64,000 bases of DNA from an uncultured Clostridia bacterium (GTDB taxonomy: Bacteria > Bacillota > Clostridia > Oscillospirales > Ruminococcaceae). The stretch lies in contig CANRJB010000007.1 of NCBI GenBank assembly GCA_947630845.1, forward strand, positions 1-64,000, written 5' to 3'. The position numbers and the translations under genes are program-made. Below the pieces are notes generated by a model that saw nothing but the letters and a program-made list of their open reading frames with translations, was not told the origin of the DNA and ran no database searches. Positions 10,082-18,760 of this stretch are shown here, piece after piece. The number at the start of each line of letters is the position of its first letter. The stretch's first letter is position 1.

Positions 10082-11991
10082 ACGACTTCTTCAATGGTAT
10101 TGATGGCTTCTTCATCGAACGTGACCGGGTACATCCCTTCAAGATCGGTGAACCACTGTGAAAGTGCCTGAGACTTCAGGGCGTTGGTGACAGATGTCTT
10201 CCAGAATTCACCGGCATTCCCGACAAAGTACATTACATGCATCCCGTAATCCGTTTCCACGATGTCCGTATCGCCCGGCTGGCGGCTGGCATCGAAGCAC
10301 CAGTCATTGAACGGCTGCACCATTTCTCCCTCGTAGACATTTTCGTAAAGACCGCCGTTGGTATTAGATCCGGGATCTTCTGTCAGTTCATTTGCCAGCG
10401 CAGCAAAACTGTCCTCTGTCTTGTCGCCCTCGTTATACCGTTCAAGACAGTCCTCTGCAAGCTGTCTGCACTCCTCCCGTGCAGCATCCATGTCGCCGTC
10501 CTCGCCGGCATGTTCCTGAATATTGAACAGGATATGGCGCACATTCACTGTCATGCTCTCATCTCTTGCAGGTTCTTTTGTGAGCATGTAGACATAGTAC
10601 GTACCATCGCTCTCGACCACATACGTCTCCCCGACTTTCGCACCGCCGAATGCCCATTCCGCAAGCTCCGAACCTTCCTGATACTGGTAGCCCTCATTGT
10701 CAAGGGCTTCCACCGCACTGTCGAGTTCCTCACCTTCTGTATAGCCCATATGATCTATCAGGATCTCTCTGGCAATGTTCTGGAAGGAGGCAAGATCTGT
10801 TGCAGCAGCAAGCTCGTCCGACAGTGCCTTTGCCTCTTCCTGCGTCAGCTCCTCCGGCTCTGTCGTCTCTTCTGCGGAAGTTTCCTCTGTGTCAGAAGTC
10901 TCCTCTTCTGCGGATGTCTCCTCTGTGTCAGCAGTGTCTTCCTCTGCGGAAGTCTCCTCTGTGTCAGCAGTGTCTTCCTCTGCGGAAGTCTCCTCTGTGT
11001 CAGCGGTATCTTCTTCTGCGGAAGTTTCCTCTGTGTCAGCGGTATCTTCCTCTGCGGAAGTCTCCTCTGTGTCAGCGGTATCTTCCTCTGCGGAAGTCTC
11101 CTCTGTGTCAGCGGTATCTTCCTCTGCGGAGGTCTCCTCTGTGTCAGCAGTCTCATCCTCTGTGGAATAGGTCACTGCAAAGAGCGCAATGTTGCAGAGA
11201 TCATATGTGGTCTTGTTCTCATTATAATAGGTTTCAAGTTCTTCATCCGTGTAGCTCATGCTGTCGATATAGTGTTCATAGTATGCCTGCGTGTAGTACT
11301 GGAGACGCATCACATCACGCAGATCATCAATGGTAACACCATTGCCGTAAGAGGAAACATCGGTATCAGCGATCTCCTCCTCTACCTGCTGTTCTATTTC
11401 ATCCGTCATTTCATACCCATCAGCCTTTGCCGCTTCTGCGACCATCAGCATCTGTGAAAGGGATGACTTCGCCATATTCATGACCTGATCATACCATGTT
11501 GTACCGTCATTTGCCGGATAAGCCTGATCTTTGAGCGACTTGCTCAGGTCAAGCTGATAATATGACAGCAGCTGCTCCTCACCATAGGCTTCCTTGTAGC
11601 TGTCAAGGATGTAGTGATAGTAGCACACCAGCATCTCTTTCGAGATATCCATATTCTCTGTAGAGGCAACCGCAGTGACGTTGTTCTGCTCCTTCATCAG
11701 AGTCACCCCTGCCAAGCCGATACATCCGAGCAAGACAACGGCTGCTGTAATACCAACGGCAGTAAGGGTTTTTTTGCTGACTTTTTTCTTTTCCTTTTTC
11801 TCTTTGGGCTGTTCCGGTTCAGGAGCTTGCCCGTCCCCCGTTTCTTCCTCTGTTTCGACAAAGTCGCCAAGAATGCCCGTATAGGGTTCTTCCTCTGTTC
11901 CGTGAGCAGTTTCTTCTGCGCTGCCGTCCGTCAGTTCCGGGGCGGGCTGCACAGTGTCCTGCGTTTCAGGCTCATGTTTGTTTTCCTGCAT
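10078..11991 (-). CDS. Membrane-anchored parvulin-type peptidyl-prolyl isomerase with acidic tandem repeat
   Basis: A 637-residue extracytoplasmic foldase of the PrsA/SurA type. An acidic cytoplasmic tail (1-62) and Lys-rich stop (about 63-74) precede one membrane helix (about 75-98). A SurA-like N-domain follows. A canonical rotamase domain with VRHILF (about residue 485) and NGGLYENVYEGEMV lies near the C-terminus. A more degenerate rotamase-like segment upstream is interrupted at about residues 278-373 by eight copies of a 12-residue TADTEETSAEED unit. It probably folds secreted proteins outside the membrane. It is the middle gene of an apparent three-gene unit with the small two-TM protein upstream and nth downstream. 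The Shine-Dalgarno is GAAAGGATCG, slightly distant from ATG 11991. Confidence 0.88.
   Translation of the reverse strand: MQENKHEPETQDTVQPAPELTDGSAEETAHGTEEEPYTGILGDFVETEEETGDGQAPEPEQPKEKKEKKKVSKKTLTAVGITAAVVLLGCIGLAGVTLMKEQNNVTAVASTENMDISKEMLVCYYHYILDSYKEAYGEEQLLSYYQLDLSKSLKDQAYPANDGTTWYDQVMNMAKSSLSQMLMVAEAAKADGYEMTDEIEQQVEEEIADTDVSSYGNGVTIDDLRDVMRLQYYTQAYYEHYIDSMSYTDEELETYYNENKTTYDLCNIALFAVTYSTEDETADTEETSAEEDTADTEETSAEEDTADTEETSAEEDTADTEETSAEEDTADTEETSAEEDTADTEETSAEEDTADTEETSAEEETSDTEETSAEETTEPEELTQEEAKALSDELAAATDLASFQNIAREILIDHMGYTEGEELDSAVEALDNEGYQYQEGSELAEWAFGGAKVGETYVVESDGTYYVYMLTKEPARDESMTVNVRHILFNIQEHAGEDGDMDAAREECRQLAEDCLERYNEGDKTEDSFAALANELTEDPGSNTNGGLYENVYEGEMVQPFNDWCFDASRQPGDTDIVETDYGMHVMYFVGNAGEFWKTSVTNALKSQALSQWFTDLEGMYPVTFDEEAINTIEEVV
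10873..11160 (-). repeat. Eight tandem 36-bp repeats coding an acidic 12-residue unit
   Basis: Eight near-identical in-frame 36-bp units encode TADTEETSAEED-like peptides inside the foldase gene. Third-position changes between units (GCAGTGTCT versus GCGGTATCT) show some divergence. Such arrays change copy number by slippage or recombination. Confidence 0.95.
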
Positions 11992-12011
11992 AGCAGTCGA
12001 TCCTTTCTTGT

Positions 12012-12386
12012 TCAGATTTTTGCATCCGGGTCAGTGTTCGGATAAGCGATACCGTCCTCCAAAGCTGCAAGCTGATTGTAGAGTACATAAATGCGCCATG
12101 TTGTATTCTCCAGAAAATAGTAGTGGAGCAGATACGGCACAAGCATTCCGAGCAAGAGGAGATCCAGCAGAAACAATCCTGTTGTCCGGAAATACAATGC
12201 CAGCCCCAGTACAATAAAAAATGCAACTCCCACCAGTATGCAGACCAGAAAATGTACCAGTCTTTCATGCTGCATGATACCAAGCTGGACTCTCGTCTCC
12301 CTGCGCAGGGCAGAAAGTTCCTCCATGCGTGGAGCGGTCAGGAATGCTTTCAGATAATTCTCATACGCTTTCATATAATGCCGCAT
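12012..12386 (-). CDS. Small two-TM membrane protein of unknown function
   Basis: A 124-residue protein with a basic amphipathic N-terminal third (YLKAFLTAPRMEELSALRRE), two closely spaced hydrophobic segments (about residues 44-64 and 69-88) and an acidic C-terminus. No family recognised. Start ATG 12386 was chosen over ATG 12389 because GAGGAGG is then seven bases away. It is first in an apparent operon with the foldase and nth, 20 bp upstream of the foldase gene. Its own promoter is at 12430-12458. Confidence 0.65.
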   Translation of the reverse strand: MRHYMKAYENYLKAFLTAPRMEELSALRRETRVQLGIMQHERLVHFLVCILVGVAFFIVLGLALYFRTTGLFLLDLLLLGMLVPYLLHYYFLENTTWRIYVLYNQLAALEDGIAYPNTDPDAKI

Positions 12387-12429
12387 CATAGCACCTCCTC
12401 TGCAAGCTCCTGCGGACGGCAATATCTTT

Positions 12430-12458
12430 ATTATAACACAGTATAACCACGATTGCAA
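12430..12458 (-). promoter_or_regulatory. Promoter of the small TM protein-foldase-nth operon
   Basis: Minus-strand TTGCAA (12458-12453), 17-bp spacer, TATAAT (12435-12430). Confidence 0.7.
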
Positions 12459-12537
12459 GAAGTTTCACAGAAAATACATAAAAATCTTTTTTTGTCACAG
12501 CACCATGCCCCGTATTGAAAAAAAGCAATAAAGTATA

Positions 12538-12566
12538 TTGACATTTCGGGAAAATGGTAGTATAAT
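12538..12566 (+). promoter_or_regulatory. Promoter of leuB
   Basis: Perfect TTGACA (12538-12543), 17-bp spacer, TATAAT (12561-12566). The transcript leader contains a short CGGACA/TGTCCG hairpin; I see no T-box and no leucine-rich leader peptide. Confidence 0.85.
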
Positions 12567-12621
12567 AGTATGTGTGATGCGGACAGGTGTCCGTGAGAAA
12601 CTGATATAAAGGATGATGTGA

Positions 12622-13698
12622 ATGAAGATTGCAGTCATCAAGGGTGACGGCATCGGACCGGAGATCGTAACAGAAGCCATGAAGGTACTCGATGCTGCTG
12701 CCGCAAAATATGGGCATACCTTTCACTATACACAGCTCCTCATGGGCGGCTGCTCAATCGATGCCTACGGTGAACCGCTGACGGATGAGACGATCGCTGC
12801 CTGCAAGGAAAACGATGCTGTACTGATGGGTTCGATCGGCGGTAATACGACCACATCGCCGTGGTACAAATTGCCGTCCCATCTGCGCCCGGAAGCAGGG
12901 CTGCTGAAACTCCGCAAGTCATTGGGACTGTTTGCCAATCTGCGTCCCTGTGTGCTGTACCCGGAGCTGCGTGCGGCATGCACGCTGCGTGAGGACATCA
13001 GCGTCAAGGGCTTTGACATGCTCATCATGCGTGAGCTGACGGGCGGGCTGTATTTCGGTGAACGCCGGACAGAAGCAGTGGACGGTGTCATGACAGCGGT
13101 CGATACGTTGACCTACAATGAAAACGAGATCAGGCGCATTGCCGTCAAGGCATTTGAGGTCGCCATGAAACGCCGGAAAAAGGTCACAAGCGTTGACAAG
13201 GCGAATGTCCTCGATTCCTCCCGTCTCTGGCGGAAGGTCGTTACGGAGGTCGCTGAGGATTATCCGGAAGTCACGCTCGAACATGCGCTTGTGGACAGCA
13301 CGGCAATGCAGATCGTAAAAGAGCCGTCACAGTTTGATGTGATGGTGACAGAAAACATGTTCGGCGACATCCTCTCGGATGAGGCGGCTATGGTGACCGG
13401 TTCACTGGGCATGCTGCCGAGTGCGTCGCTCAATGAAACGAAATTCGGACTCTATGAACCGAGCGGCGGTTCTGCACCGGATATTGCCGGAAAGAACATT
13501 GCCAACCCGATCGCAGCCATCCTGTCAGGGGCAATGCTGCTGCGGTATTCGCTCGACCTGAATGAAGAGGCAGATGCGGTGGAACGGGCAGTACAGCAGG
13601 TGCTGACGGAAGGCTTCCGGACTGCCGACATCATGAGCGAGGGCTGCCATCAGGTGAGCTGTTCGGAAATGGGCACGCTCATTGCACAGCGAGTATAG
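12622..13698 (+). CDS. leuB: 3-isopropylmalate dehydrogenase
   Basis: LeuB oxidatively decarboxylates 3-isopropylmalate with NAD in leucine synthesis. The 358-residue product is the normal length. Family features are the N-terminal GDGIGPEIV, the substrate-arginine region [12 protein letters not shown], the metal-binding DILSDEAAM and the C-terminal [18 protein letters not shown] that distinguishes LeuB from isocitrate dehydrogenase. A strong promoter lies 56 bases upstream. leuA, leuC and leuD are not in the window. ilvE follows 113 bp downstream on the same strand without an evident terminator. Confidence 0.96.
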   Translation: MKIAVIKGDGIGPEIVTEAMKVLDAAAAKYGHTFHYTQLLMGGCSIDAYGEPLTDETIAACKENDAVLMGSIGGNTTTSPWYKLPSHLRPEAGLLKLRKSLGLFANLRPCVLYPELRAACTLREDISVKGFDMLIMRELTGGLYFGERRTEAVDGVMTAVDTLTYNENEIRRIAVKAFEVAMKRRKKVTSVDKANVLDSSRLWRKVVTEVAEDYPEVTLEHALVDSTAMQIVKEPSQFDVMVTENMFGDILSDEAAMVTGSLGMLPSASLNETKFGLYEPSGGSAPDIAGKNIANPIAAILSGAMLLRYSLDLNEEADAVERAVQQVLTEGFRTADIMSEGCHQVSCSEMGTLIAQRV

Positions 13699-13811
13699 CG
13701 GTCAGAGCGGCTTACAACAAATCTGCATACTGGACTCCTGCATCGTGTTGACTGCGTCAACGGATGAAAGAGAAACAGCATAACCTATTTCACAGGAAAG
13801 AAGGATTTTTG

Positions 13812-14840
13812 ATGGAAAAAAAGAACATAGAATGGAGCGAGCTGGGCTTTGCCTACATCCAGACCGACATGCGCTATGTGTCATATTATAAGAATGGCTC
13901 ATGGGATGCCGGTGCGCTGACAGAGGATGCCACCATCACGATCAATGAGTGTGCCTGCGTGCTGCAATATGCGCAGACCGTCTTTGAGGGACTGAAGGCA
14001 TACACCACTGAGGACGGCAGGATCGTCACCTTCCGTCCTGACCTGAATGCAGAACGTCTCGGCTCTTCTGCTGCACGGCTCGAAATGCCGATCTTCCCGA
14101 AGGCACAGTTCATTGATGCCGTCGATCAGGTCGTCAGAGCAAATGCGGCATATGTTCCGCCGTATGGCAGCGGTGCAACACTCTACCTGAGACCGTACAT
14201 GTTCGGCAGCAATTCTGTGATCGGAGTCAAGCCGGCGGATGAGTACCAGTTCCGTCTGTTCGCAACACCGGTCGGTCCGTACTTCAAGGGCGGTGCAAAG
14301 CCCATCACCCTGCGTGTCAGCGACCTTGACAGAGCTGCGCCCCACGGCACAGGCAACATCAAGGCAGGTCTGAATTATGCCATGAGTCTGCATACGCTGA
14401 TGGATGCACACAGAAACGGCTATGATGAGAACATGTTCCTTGATCCGGCAACGCATACAAAGGTAGAGGAAACCGGCGGCGCAAACTTCCTGTTTGTCAC
14501 AAAGGACAACAAGATCGTCACCCCGAAATCCGACAGCATCCTGCCCTCCATCACCAGACGTTCACTGGTGTATGTGGCAAAGGAATATCTGGGACTGGAA
14601 GTTGAGGAACGTCCGGTGCTGTTTGAGGAAGTCAAGGACTTTGTGGAATGCGGACTCTGCGGCACGGCAGCAGTCATCTCCCCGGTCGGCAAGATCGTTG
14701 ACCATGACAAGGAGATCTGCTTCCCGTCCGGCATGGAGAAGATGGGCGACACCATCCAGAAGCTCTACGACACCCTCACGGGCATCCAGATGGGCAGGAT
14801 CGAAGCACCCGAAGGCTGGATCCACGAGATCAGATTATAA
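13812..14840 (+). CDS. ilvE: Branched-chain amino acid aminotransferase
   Basis: A PLP-dependent class IV aminotransferase interconverting branched-chain amino acids and their 2-oxo acids. The 342-residue product shows FEGLKAYTTEDGRI near the N-terminus, the RPYMFGS segment, the PLP-lysine region GTGNIKAGLNYAMS and the ETGGANFLFV motif. Start ATG 13812 follows GAAAGAAGGA at six bases; the in-frame extension to 13764 has no family similarity. It sits behind leuB, consistent with a shared role in leucine synthesis, and ends at a strong terminator. Confidence 0.95.
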   Translation: MEKKNIEWSELGFAYIQTDMRYVSYYKNGSWDAGALTEDATITINECACVLQYAQTVFEGLKAYTTEDGRIVTFRPDLNAERLGSSAARLEMPIFPKAQFIDAVDQVVRANAAYVPPYGSGATLYLRPYMFGSNSVIGVKPADEYQFRLFATPVGPYFKGGAKPITLRVSDLDRAAPHGTGNIKAGLNYAMSLHTLMDAHRNGYDENMFLDPATHTKVEETGGANFLFVTKDNKIVTPKSDSILPSITRRSLVYVAKEYLGLEVEERPVLFEEVKDFVECGLCGTAAVISPVGKIVDHDKEICFPSGMEKMGDTIQKLYDTLTGIQMGRIEAPEGWIHEIRL

Positions 14841-14878
14841 TGTCAATTTCCTGTGACCGGCTGCACCGGTACAGTGGG

Positions 14879-14910
14879 GACTGCACTCTTTCGGGTGCAG
14901 TCTTTTTTTT
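14879..14910 (+). terminator. Rho-independent terminator of ilvE
   Basis: GACTGCAC (14879-14886) pairs with GTGCAGTC (14895-14902) around an 8-base loop, followed by a run of eight or more T. Confidence 0.93.
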
Positions 14911-14933
14911 ATGAAGGATTTGTCATGCAATAC

Positions 14934-14962
14934 TTGACAAGCGTGGGGAAATGTGCTATACT
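14934..14962 (+). promoter_or_regulatory. Upstream promoter P1 of the ABC efflux operon
   Basis: TTGACA (14934-14939), 17-bp spacer, TATACT (14957-14962). It lies 131 bp upstream of a second strong promoter, and no gene is found between the two. Confidence 0.6.
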
Positions 14963-15064
14963 GTAAATACTGTTTACATAATGTGATGAATTTGTCATTC
15001 CGGAGAAAAATAGCAGGAAATGCATGAGCATATTGGGAAATTGGTATAAAAATGCAAAAACGTC

Positions 15065-15093
15065 TTGACAGATGACGATAATTGTGCTATAAT
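15065..15093 (+). promoter_or_regulatory. Proximal promoter P2 of the ABC efflux operon
   Basis: Perfect TTGACA (15065-15070), 17-bp spacer, TATAAT (15088-15093), 44 bases upstream of the adaptor start codon. Confidence 0.85.
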
Positions 15094-15137
15094 ATATCTG
15101 TCCTATTATAAATAGAACAGATGAAGGGAGAATCGGT

Positions 15138-16724
15138 ATGAAAGAGAAAAAGAAAAAGAAGACGTGGATCGTTGTCGTGATCATTCTTGTGATACTGGCT
15201 CTGATCGTCGGGAGCGTCGTGTCCTGCACAAGGGCTTTGTCAGAGTCCCTTGAAGCTCTCTCCGACGGCTTTACAGAGCTGAGTACCGTCGAAAAAAGGG
15301 ATATCTCCGACACCATCAGTGTGTCCGGTACGGTGGAGAGTGAGAATGTTGTCAAGATCACCAGCACCCTTGCAGCCGCTAAGGTCAAGACGCTGTATGT
15401 TGAAGTCGGCAGTGAGGTGAAGGAGGGCGATGTCCTGCTTGAATTTGACAGCACACAGTTGCAGCAGCAATATGATGCCATGCAGAAAACGATCGACAAT
15501 GCACAGGGTATGTCTGACCATAACCATGCCATCAACGAGCGTAATCTCGAAAATGCAAAAACAGAGAAAACGTCTACCCTCCAACAGGCACAGCGCAGCA
15601 TTGATGAGGCAAACAATGCCAAAAACAGTGCGAATCAGAAGATCAATAACCTGAGAACACAGCTTGACAGCCTGAAAAAGACCCGTGACGACTATAAGGC
15701 ACAGATGGATGCCCCTGCCCCCGAAGAACCGCAGTTGGACGAAACTGCAACACCGGAGGAGATCGATGCAGCACGGGCTGCCTATGAAGAAGCTGTCAGG
15801 GCATATCAGGATACCCAGACAGCACTGTTGACACAGTATCAGGCTGCCGCTGCCGAAGTGCAGAGCGTTGAAGCACAGCTCTCTGCACTTGAGGAACAGC
15901 TCTCCTCTTATGACAGTGCCATCCAGTCTGCCAAGGATGCCTATGCTGCCGCAGAACGCAGTGCGGATTCCATGATCCAGAGCTATCAGGATGTCCTCGA
16001 TGCGGAACAGTTCTCCGCCGACTCCAGTGCAGAGGATGAGCTTGCATCTCTTGCCGACCAGATCGCAGAATGTGTCGTGCGTGCGCCGAAGAGCGGTATC
16101 GTGACTTCGCTGAATGTGACAGAGGGTTCTCTCCCGACAGCAGATGCCCTCATGACGATCGAAGATAAGGATGCCCTCAGAATTACTGTGCAGATCTCAG
16201 AATCTGATATTCTGAAAATCGAAGAAGGAATGCCTGCTGTGGTGCGGACGACAGCGACCGGCGACAAGGAATTTCAAGCAGAAGTCACAAGAGTGGTCAA
16301 TATCTATCATGCCGACAATCCTGCCTCTCTCTATGGACAGTCCGGCAGCGGCGGTTATTCCGCTGAGATCACCATCAATGACCCCGACAGCGAGCTTCTT
16401 ATCGGTATGAATGCAAAAGTACAGATCATCCTGTTTGAGAGGAAGGATGTGCTGAGTGTGCCGTATGAATCCATTGTGGAGGAGGACGGCGAAAGCTATG
16501 TCCTGCTTGCCGAAACTGATCCGCAGACCGGTGCGACAACAGCCAAGAAAGCAAAGGTAGAGCCGGGTATGAAGGGGTCATACTATGTGGAGATCACATC
16601 CGGGGAAGTAAAGGAGGGCGACCAGATCGTCATGGACGGTGCTTCCTATCAGGATGGCGATGTGCTGCTTGTCATGCCTGACCTCAATGTATCCTCGGAT
16701 GAGGAAGGTGACAGCGATGCATGA
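15138..16724 (+). CDS. MacA-like membrane-fusion/adaptor subunit of an ABC exporter
   Basis: A 528-residue HlyD/MacA-family protein: Lys-rich start, one N-terminal membrane helix (about residues 12-30), a lipoyl-like half domain (VSGTVESENVVKI, EVGSEVKEGDVLLEFD), a long Ala/Gln/Glu-rich coiled coil (about residues 110-295) and the closing lipoyl half, beta-barrel and membrane-proximal domains. In Gram-positives such adaptors work with MacB-type transporters to export peptides or drugs. It starts an apparent three-gene operon with the ATPase and permease (overlapping frames). AAGGGAGAATCGGT precedes ATG 15138. Confidence 0.9.
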   Translation: MKEKKKKKTWIVVVIILVILALIVGSVVSCTRALSESLEALSDGFTELSTVEKRDISDTISVSGTVESENVVKITSTLAAAKVKTLYVEVGSEVKEGDVLLEFDSTQLQQQYDAMQKTIDNAQGMSDHNHAINERNLENAKTEKTSTLQQAQRSIDEANNAKNSANQKINNLRTQLDSLKKTRDDYKAQMDAPAPEEPQLDETATPEEIDAARAAYEEAVRAYQDTQTALLTQYQAAAAEVQSVEAQLSALEEQLSSYDSAIQSAKDAYAAAERSADSMIQSYQDVLDAEQFSADSSAEDELASLADQIAECVVRAPKSGIVTSLNVTEGSLPTADALMTIEDKDALRITVQISESDILKIEEGMPAVVRTTATGDKEFQAEVTRVVNIYHADNPASLYGQSGSGGYSAEITINDPDSELLIGMNAKVQIILFERKDVLSVPYESIVEEDGESYVLLAETDPQTGATTAKKAKVEPGMKGSYYVEITSGEVKEGDQIVMDGASYQDGDVLLVMPDLNVSSDEEGDSDA

Positions 16725-17427
16725 GCCTGTCATCTCCATGCGCAATATCATCAAGCGGTATTATATCGGAAAACCCAATGAATTGCAGATTCTCAACGGC
16801 ATTTCTTTAGATGTGGAGAAGGGGGAGTTTCTTGCCATCGTGGGACAGTCCGGTTCCGGCAAAAGTACGCTCATGAACATGATCGGCGCACTCGACCGCC
16901 CGACGGAAGGGACATATTCCCTCAACGGCGTGGACATCAGCACGCTTGATGATACCCAGCTCAGCCGCATCCGCAATCAGGAGATCGGCTTTGTATTCCA
17001 GACTTTCAACCTCATTTCACGCACCTCTGCGCTGAAAAATGTGGAAATGCCCATGATGTATGCCGGTATGCCCCGGAAAGAACGGATGAAGCGTGCCAAA
17101 GAATTGCTGGAGATCGTTGACATGGCGGACAGAGCCAGTCACCAGCCGAATGAGCTGTCCGGCGGTCAGAAGCAGCGTGTGGCGATCGCAAGGGCAATGG
17201 CAAATCATCCGTCCATCCTGCTTGCAGATGAGCCGACCGGCGCACTGGATTCCAGAACCGGACGCATGATCATGGATCTGTTCCACAAACTCCATAAGGA
17301 GGAGGGGACGACCATTGTCCTCATCACCCATAGCCCGGAGCTGGCACAGGAATGCGACCGCATCGTCACCATCAGTGACGGAAGCATCATTTCAGATACG
17401 GGGGTGAGAGAGAATGCAGCTGATTGA
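16717..17427 (+). CDS. MacB/LolD-type ABC transporter ATP-binding protein
   Basis: A 236-residue nucleotide-binding subunit. Walker A is GQSGSGKSTL, the Q-loop region is GFVFQTFNL, the signature is LSGGQKQRVAIARA, and Walker B is LLADEPTGALDS, with the switch histidine in LITHSPE. Start ATG 16717 lies 8 bases inside the end of the adaptor gene and follows AGGAAGG; the longer frame from 16639 is an overlap artefact. It should energise the permease encoded next. Confidence 0.95.
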   Translation: MHEPVISMRNIIKRYYIGKPNELQILNGISLDVEKGEFLAIVGQSGSGKSTLMNMIGALDRPTEGTYSLNGVDISTLDDTQLSRIRNQEIGFVFQTFNLISRTSALKNVEMPMMYAGMPRKERMKRAKELLEIVDMADRASHQPNELSGGQKQRVAIARAMANHPSILLADEPTGALDSRTGRMIMDLFHKLHKEEGTTIVLITHSPELAQECDRIVTISDGSIISDTGVRENAAD

Positions 17428-18724
17428 AAACCTGCGGCTTGCGTTTACCTCACTTGCCGCCAACAAAATGCGTGCGCTGCTGACAATGCTTGGCATTATC
17501 ATCGGCATCAGTTCCGTCATTATGATCACCACTATCGGCACTTCCATTCAGAAAACACTGACCAATACCTTCAACCAGATGGGCGAATCCAATTTTTTTG
17601 ATGTCTATCTGATGCAGTCCTTTGATAGTGAGGAAGAAATCAATTATGATCTCGAAATGTCGGAAGAAGATATGTTTACCCGTGACATGATCGACCGCCT
17701 GACTGCGGAATATGGCGACCACTTCACGCCCAGACTGTCGCAGTCGTTCGGCAATGCTACTGTACATAATACAGACGGTCAGGAATTTACTGTTTCCATA
17801 GAGGGTGAGCTGTCACAGTCAAAAAACAGCGACCATCTGCGTGGCAGGACGATCAGCCAGCGTGACAATCAGGAGGGTATGTATACGATTTACGTGTCCG
17901 ACCTGTTCGTGAGTCAGTATTGTAAGGACGGGAGCGACCCCATCGGGCAGACAGTCGAGCTGACACTGGACAGCGGCATTTCAGCGGATTTTGTCATTGT
18001 GGGGACATTTGAGCTGCCGAGTTTCTACGACCGCATGTATCCGCCGGGCACATCGGAAATGGAGAAAGTGACCGGTGTGACCGTGCCGCTCGACACCATG
18101 CTGAAACTGACGCATCAGGAACAGGAACCGATGATGTACCTGACTGTGGGATGGAACACGGACTATGACCCCGAAGTGCTGAAACAGGAATTGCAGGACT
18201 TCTTTGACAAGGAATACGAGGACAAACCCAATTATGATGTGATGATCGAAAATGAACAGGTCTATCTGGAAATGATCAACACAATCATCAATGTCATTAC
18301 CATTGCCATTTCTGTCATTGCTGCCATTTCGCTGATCGTCGGCGGCGTGGGGGTCATGAATATCATGCTGGTGAGCATCACGGAGCGCACGAAAGAAATC
18401 GGTATCCGCAAGGCATTAGGCGCACAGAATGGTGCGATCCGGATGCAGTTTGTGGTGGAAGCCATCCTTATCTGTCTCATCGGCGGCGTGATCGGCATCA
18501 TTATGGGCATCACGGGCGGAATGCTGATCGGCATCATTGCCAAATCGCTCGTCACCCAATTCTACCCGGACTATGCGGAGCTGATCGCCATCACGGTGCA
18601 GCCATCTATTGCGGCGATCATGGTCGCTGTGCTGTTTTCGGTGCTGACGGGTGTATTCTTCGGATATTATCCGGCAAACAAAGCGGCAAAGATGGACCCG
18701 ATCGAGGCATTGCGTTATGAATAA
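17414..18724 (+). CDS. MacB/FtsX-family ABC transporter permease
   Basis: A 436-residue permease with one N-terminal membrane helix (about residues 17-40), a large extracytoplasmic MacB_PCD domain (about 45-275) and three C-terminal helices containing the FtsX motif region ITERTKEIGIRKALGA. It completes the adaptor-ATPase-permease efflux unit. ATG 17414 overlaps the ATPase stop by 14 bases and follows GGGGGTGAGAG. Exported substrate unknown; no biosynthetic or resistance gene lies beside it. Confidence 0.93.
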   Translation: MQLIENLRLAFTSLAANKMRALLTMLGIIIGISSVIMITTIGTSIQKTLTNTFNQMGESNFFDVYLMQSFDSEEEINYDLEMSEEDMFTRDMIDRLTAEYGDHFTPRLSQSFGNATVHNTDGQEFTVSIEGELSQSKNSDHLRGRTISQRDNQEGMYTIYVSDLFVSQYCKDGSDPIGQTVELTLDSGISADFVIVGTFELPSFYDRMYPPGTSEMEKVTGVTVPLDTMLKLTHQEQEPMMYLTVGWNTDYDPEVLKQELQDFFDKEYEDKPNYDVMIENEQVYLEMINTIINVITIAISVIAAISLIVGGVGVMNIMLVSITERTKEIGIRKALGAQNGAIRMQFVVEAILICLIGGVIGIIMGITGGMLIGIIAKSLVTQFYPDYAELIAITVQPSIAAIMVAVLFSVLTGVFFGYYPANKAAKMDPIEALRYE

Positions 18725-18730
18725 AAAATC

Positions 18731-18760
18731 CCCCCTATGCACTGCATAGGGGGTTGTTGT
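18731..18760. terminator. Bidirectional terminator between the ABC operon and glmM
   Basis: CCCCCTATGC (18731-18740) pairs with GCATAGGGGG (18744-18753). T-rich tails flank both sides. The stem sequence recurs at other places in the window. Confidence 0.88.

Noticed and set aside
10873-11160. CRISPR array at the 36-bp repeats
   Set aside because: Units are contiguous, in frame and without unique spacers; they are coding repeats.
10237-11457. 406-codon plus-strand frame rich in Leu/Cys repeats
   Set aside because: It is the antisense image of the acidic tandem repeat in the foldase gene. The repeat alone keeps other frames open.
12567-12621. Leucine attenuator or T-box before leuB
   Set aside because: The leader is about 50 bases, with no leucine codon run and no T-box signature; only a short hairpin.
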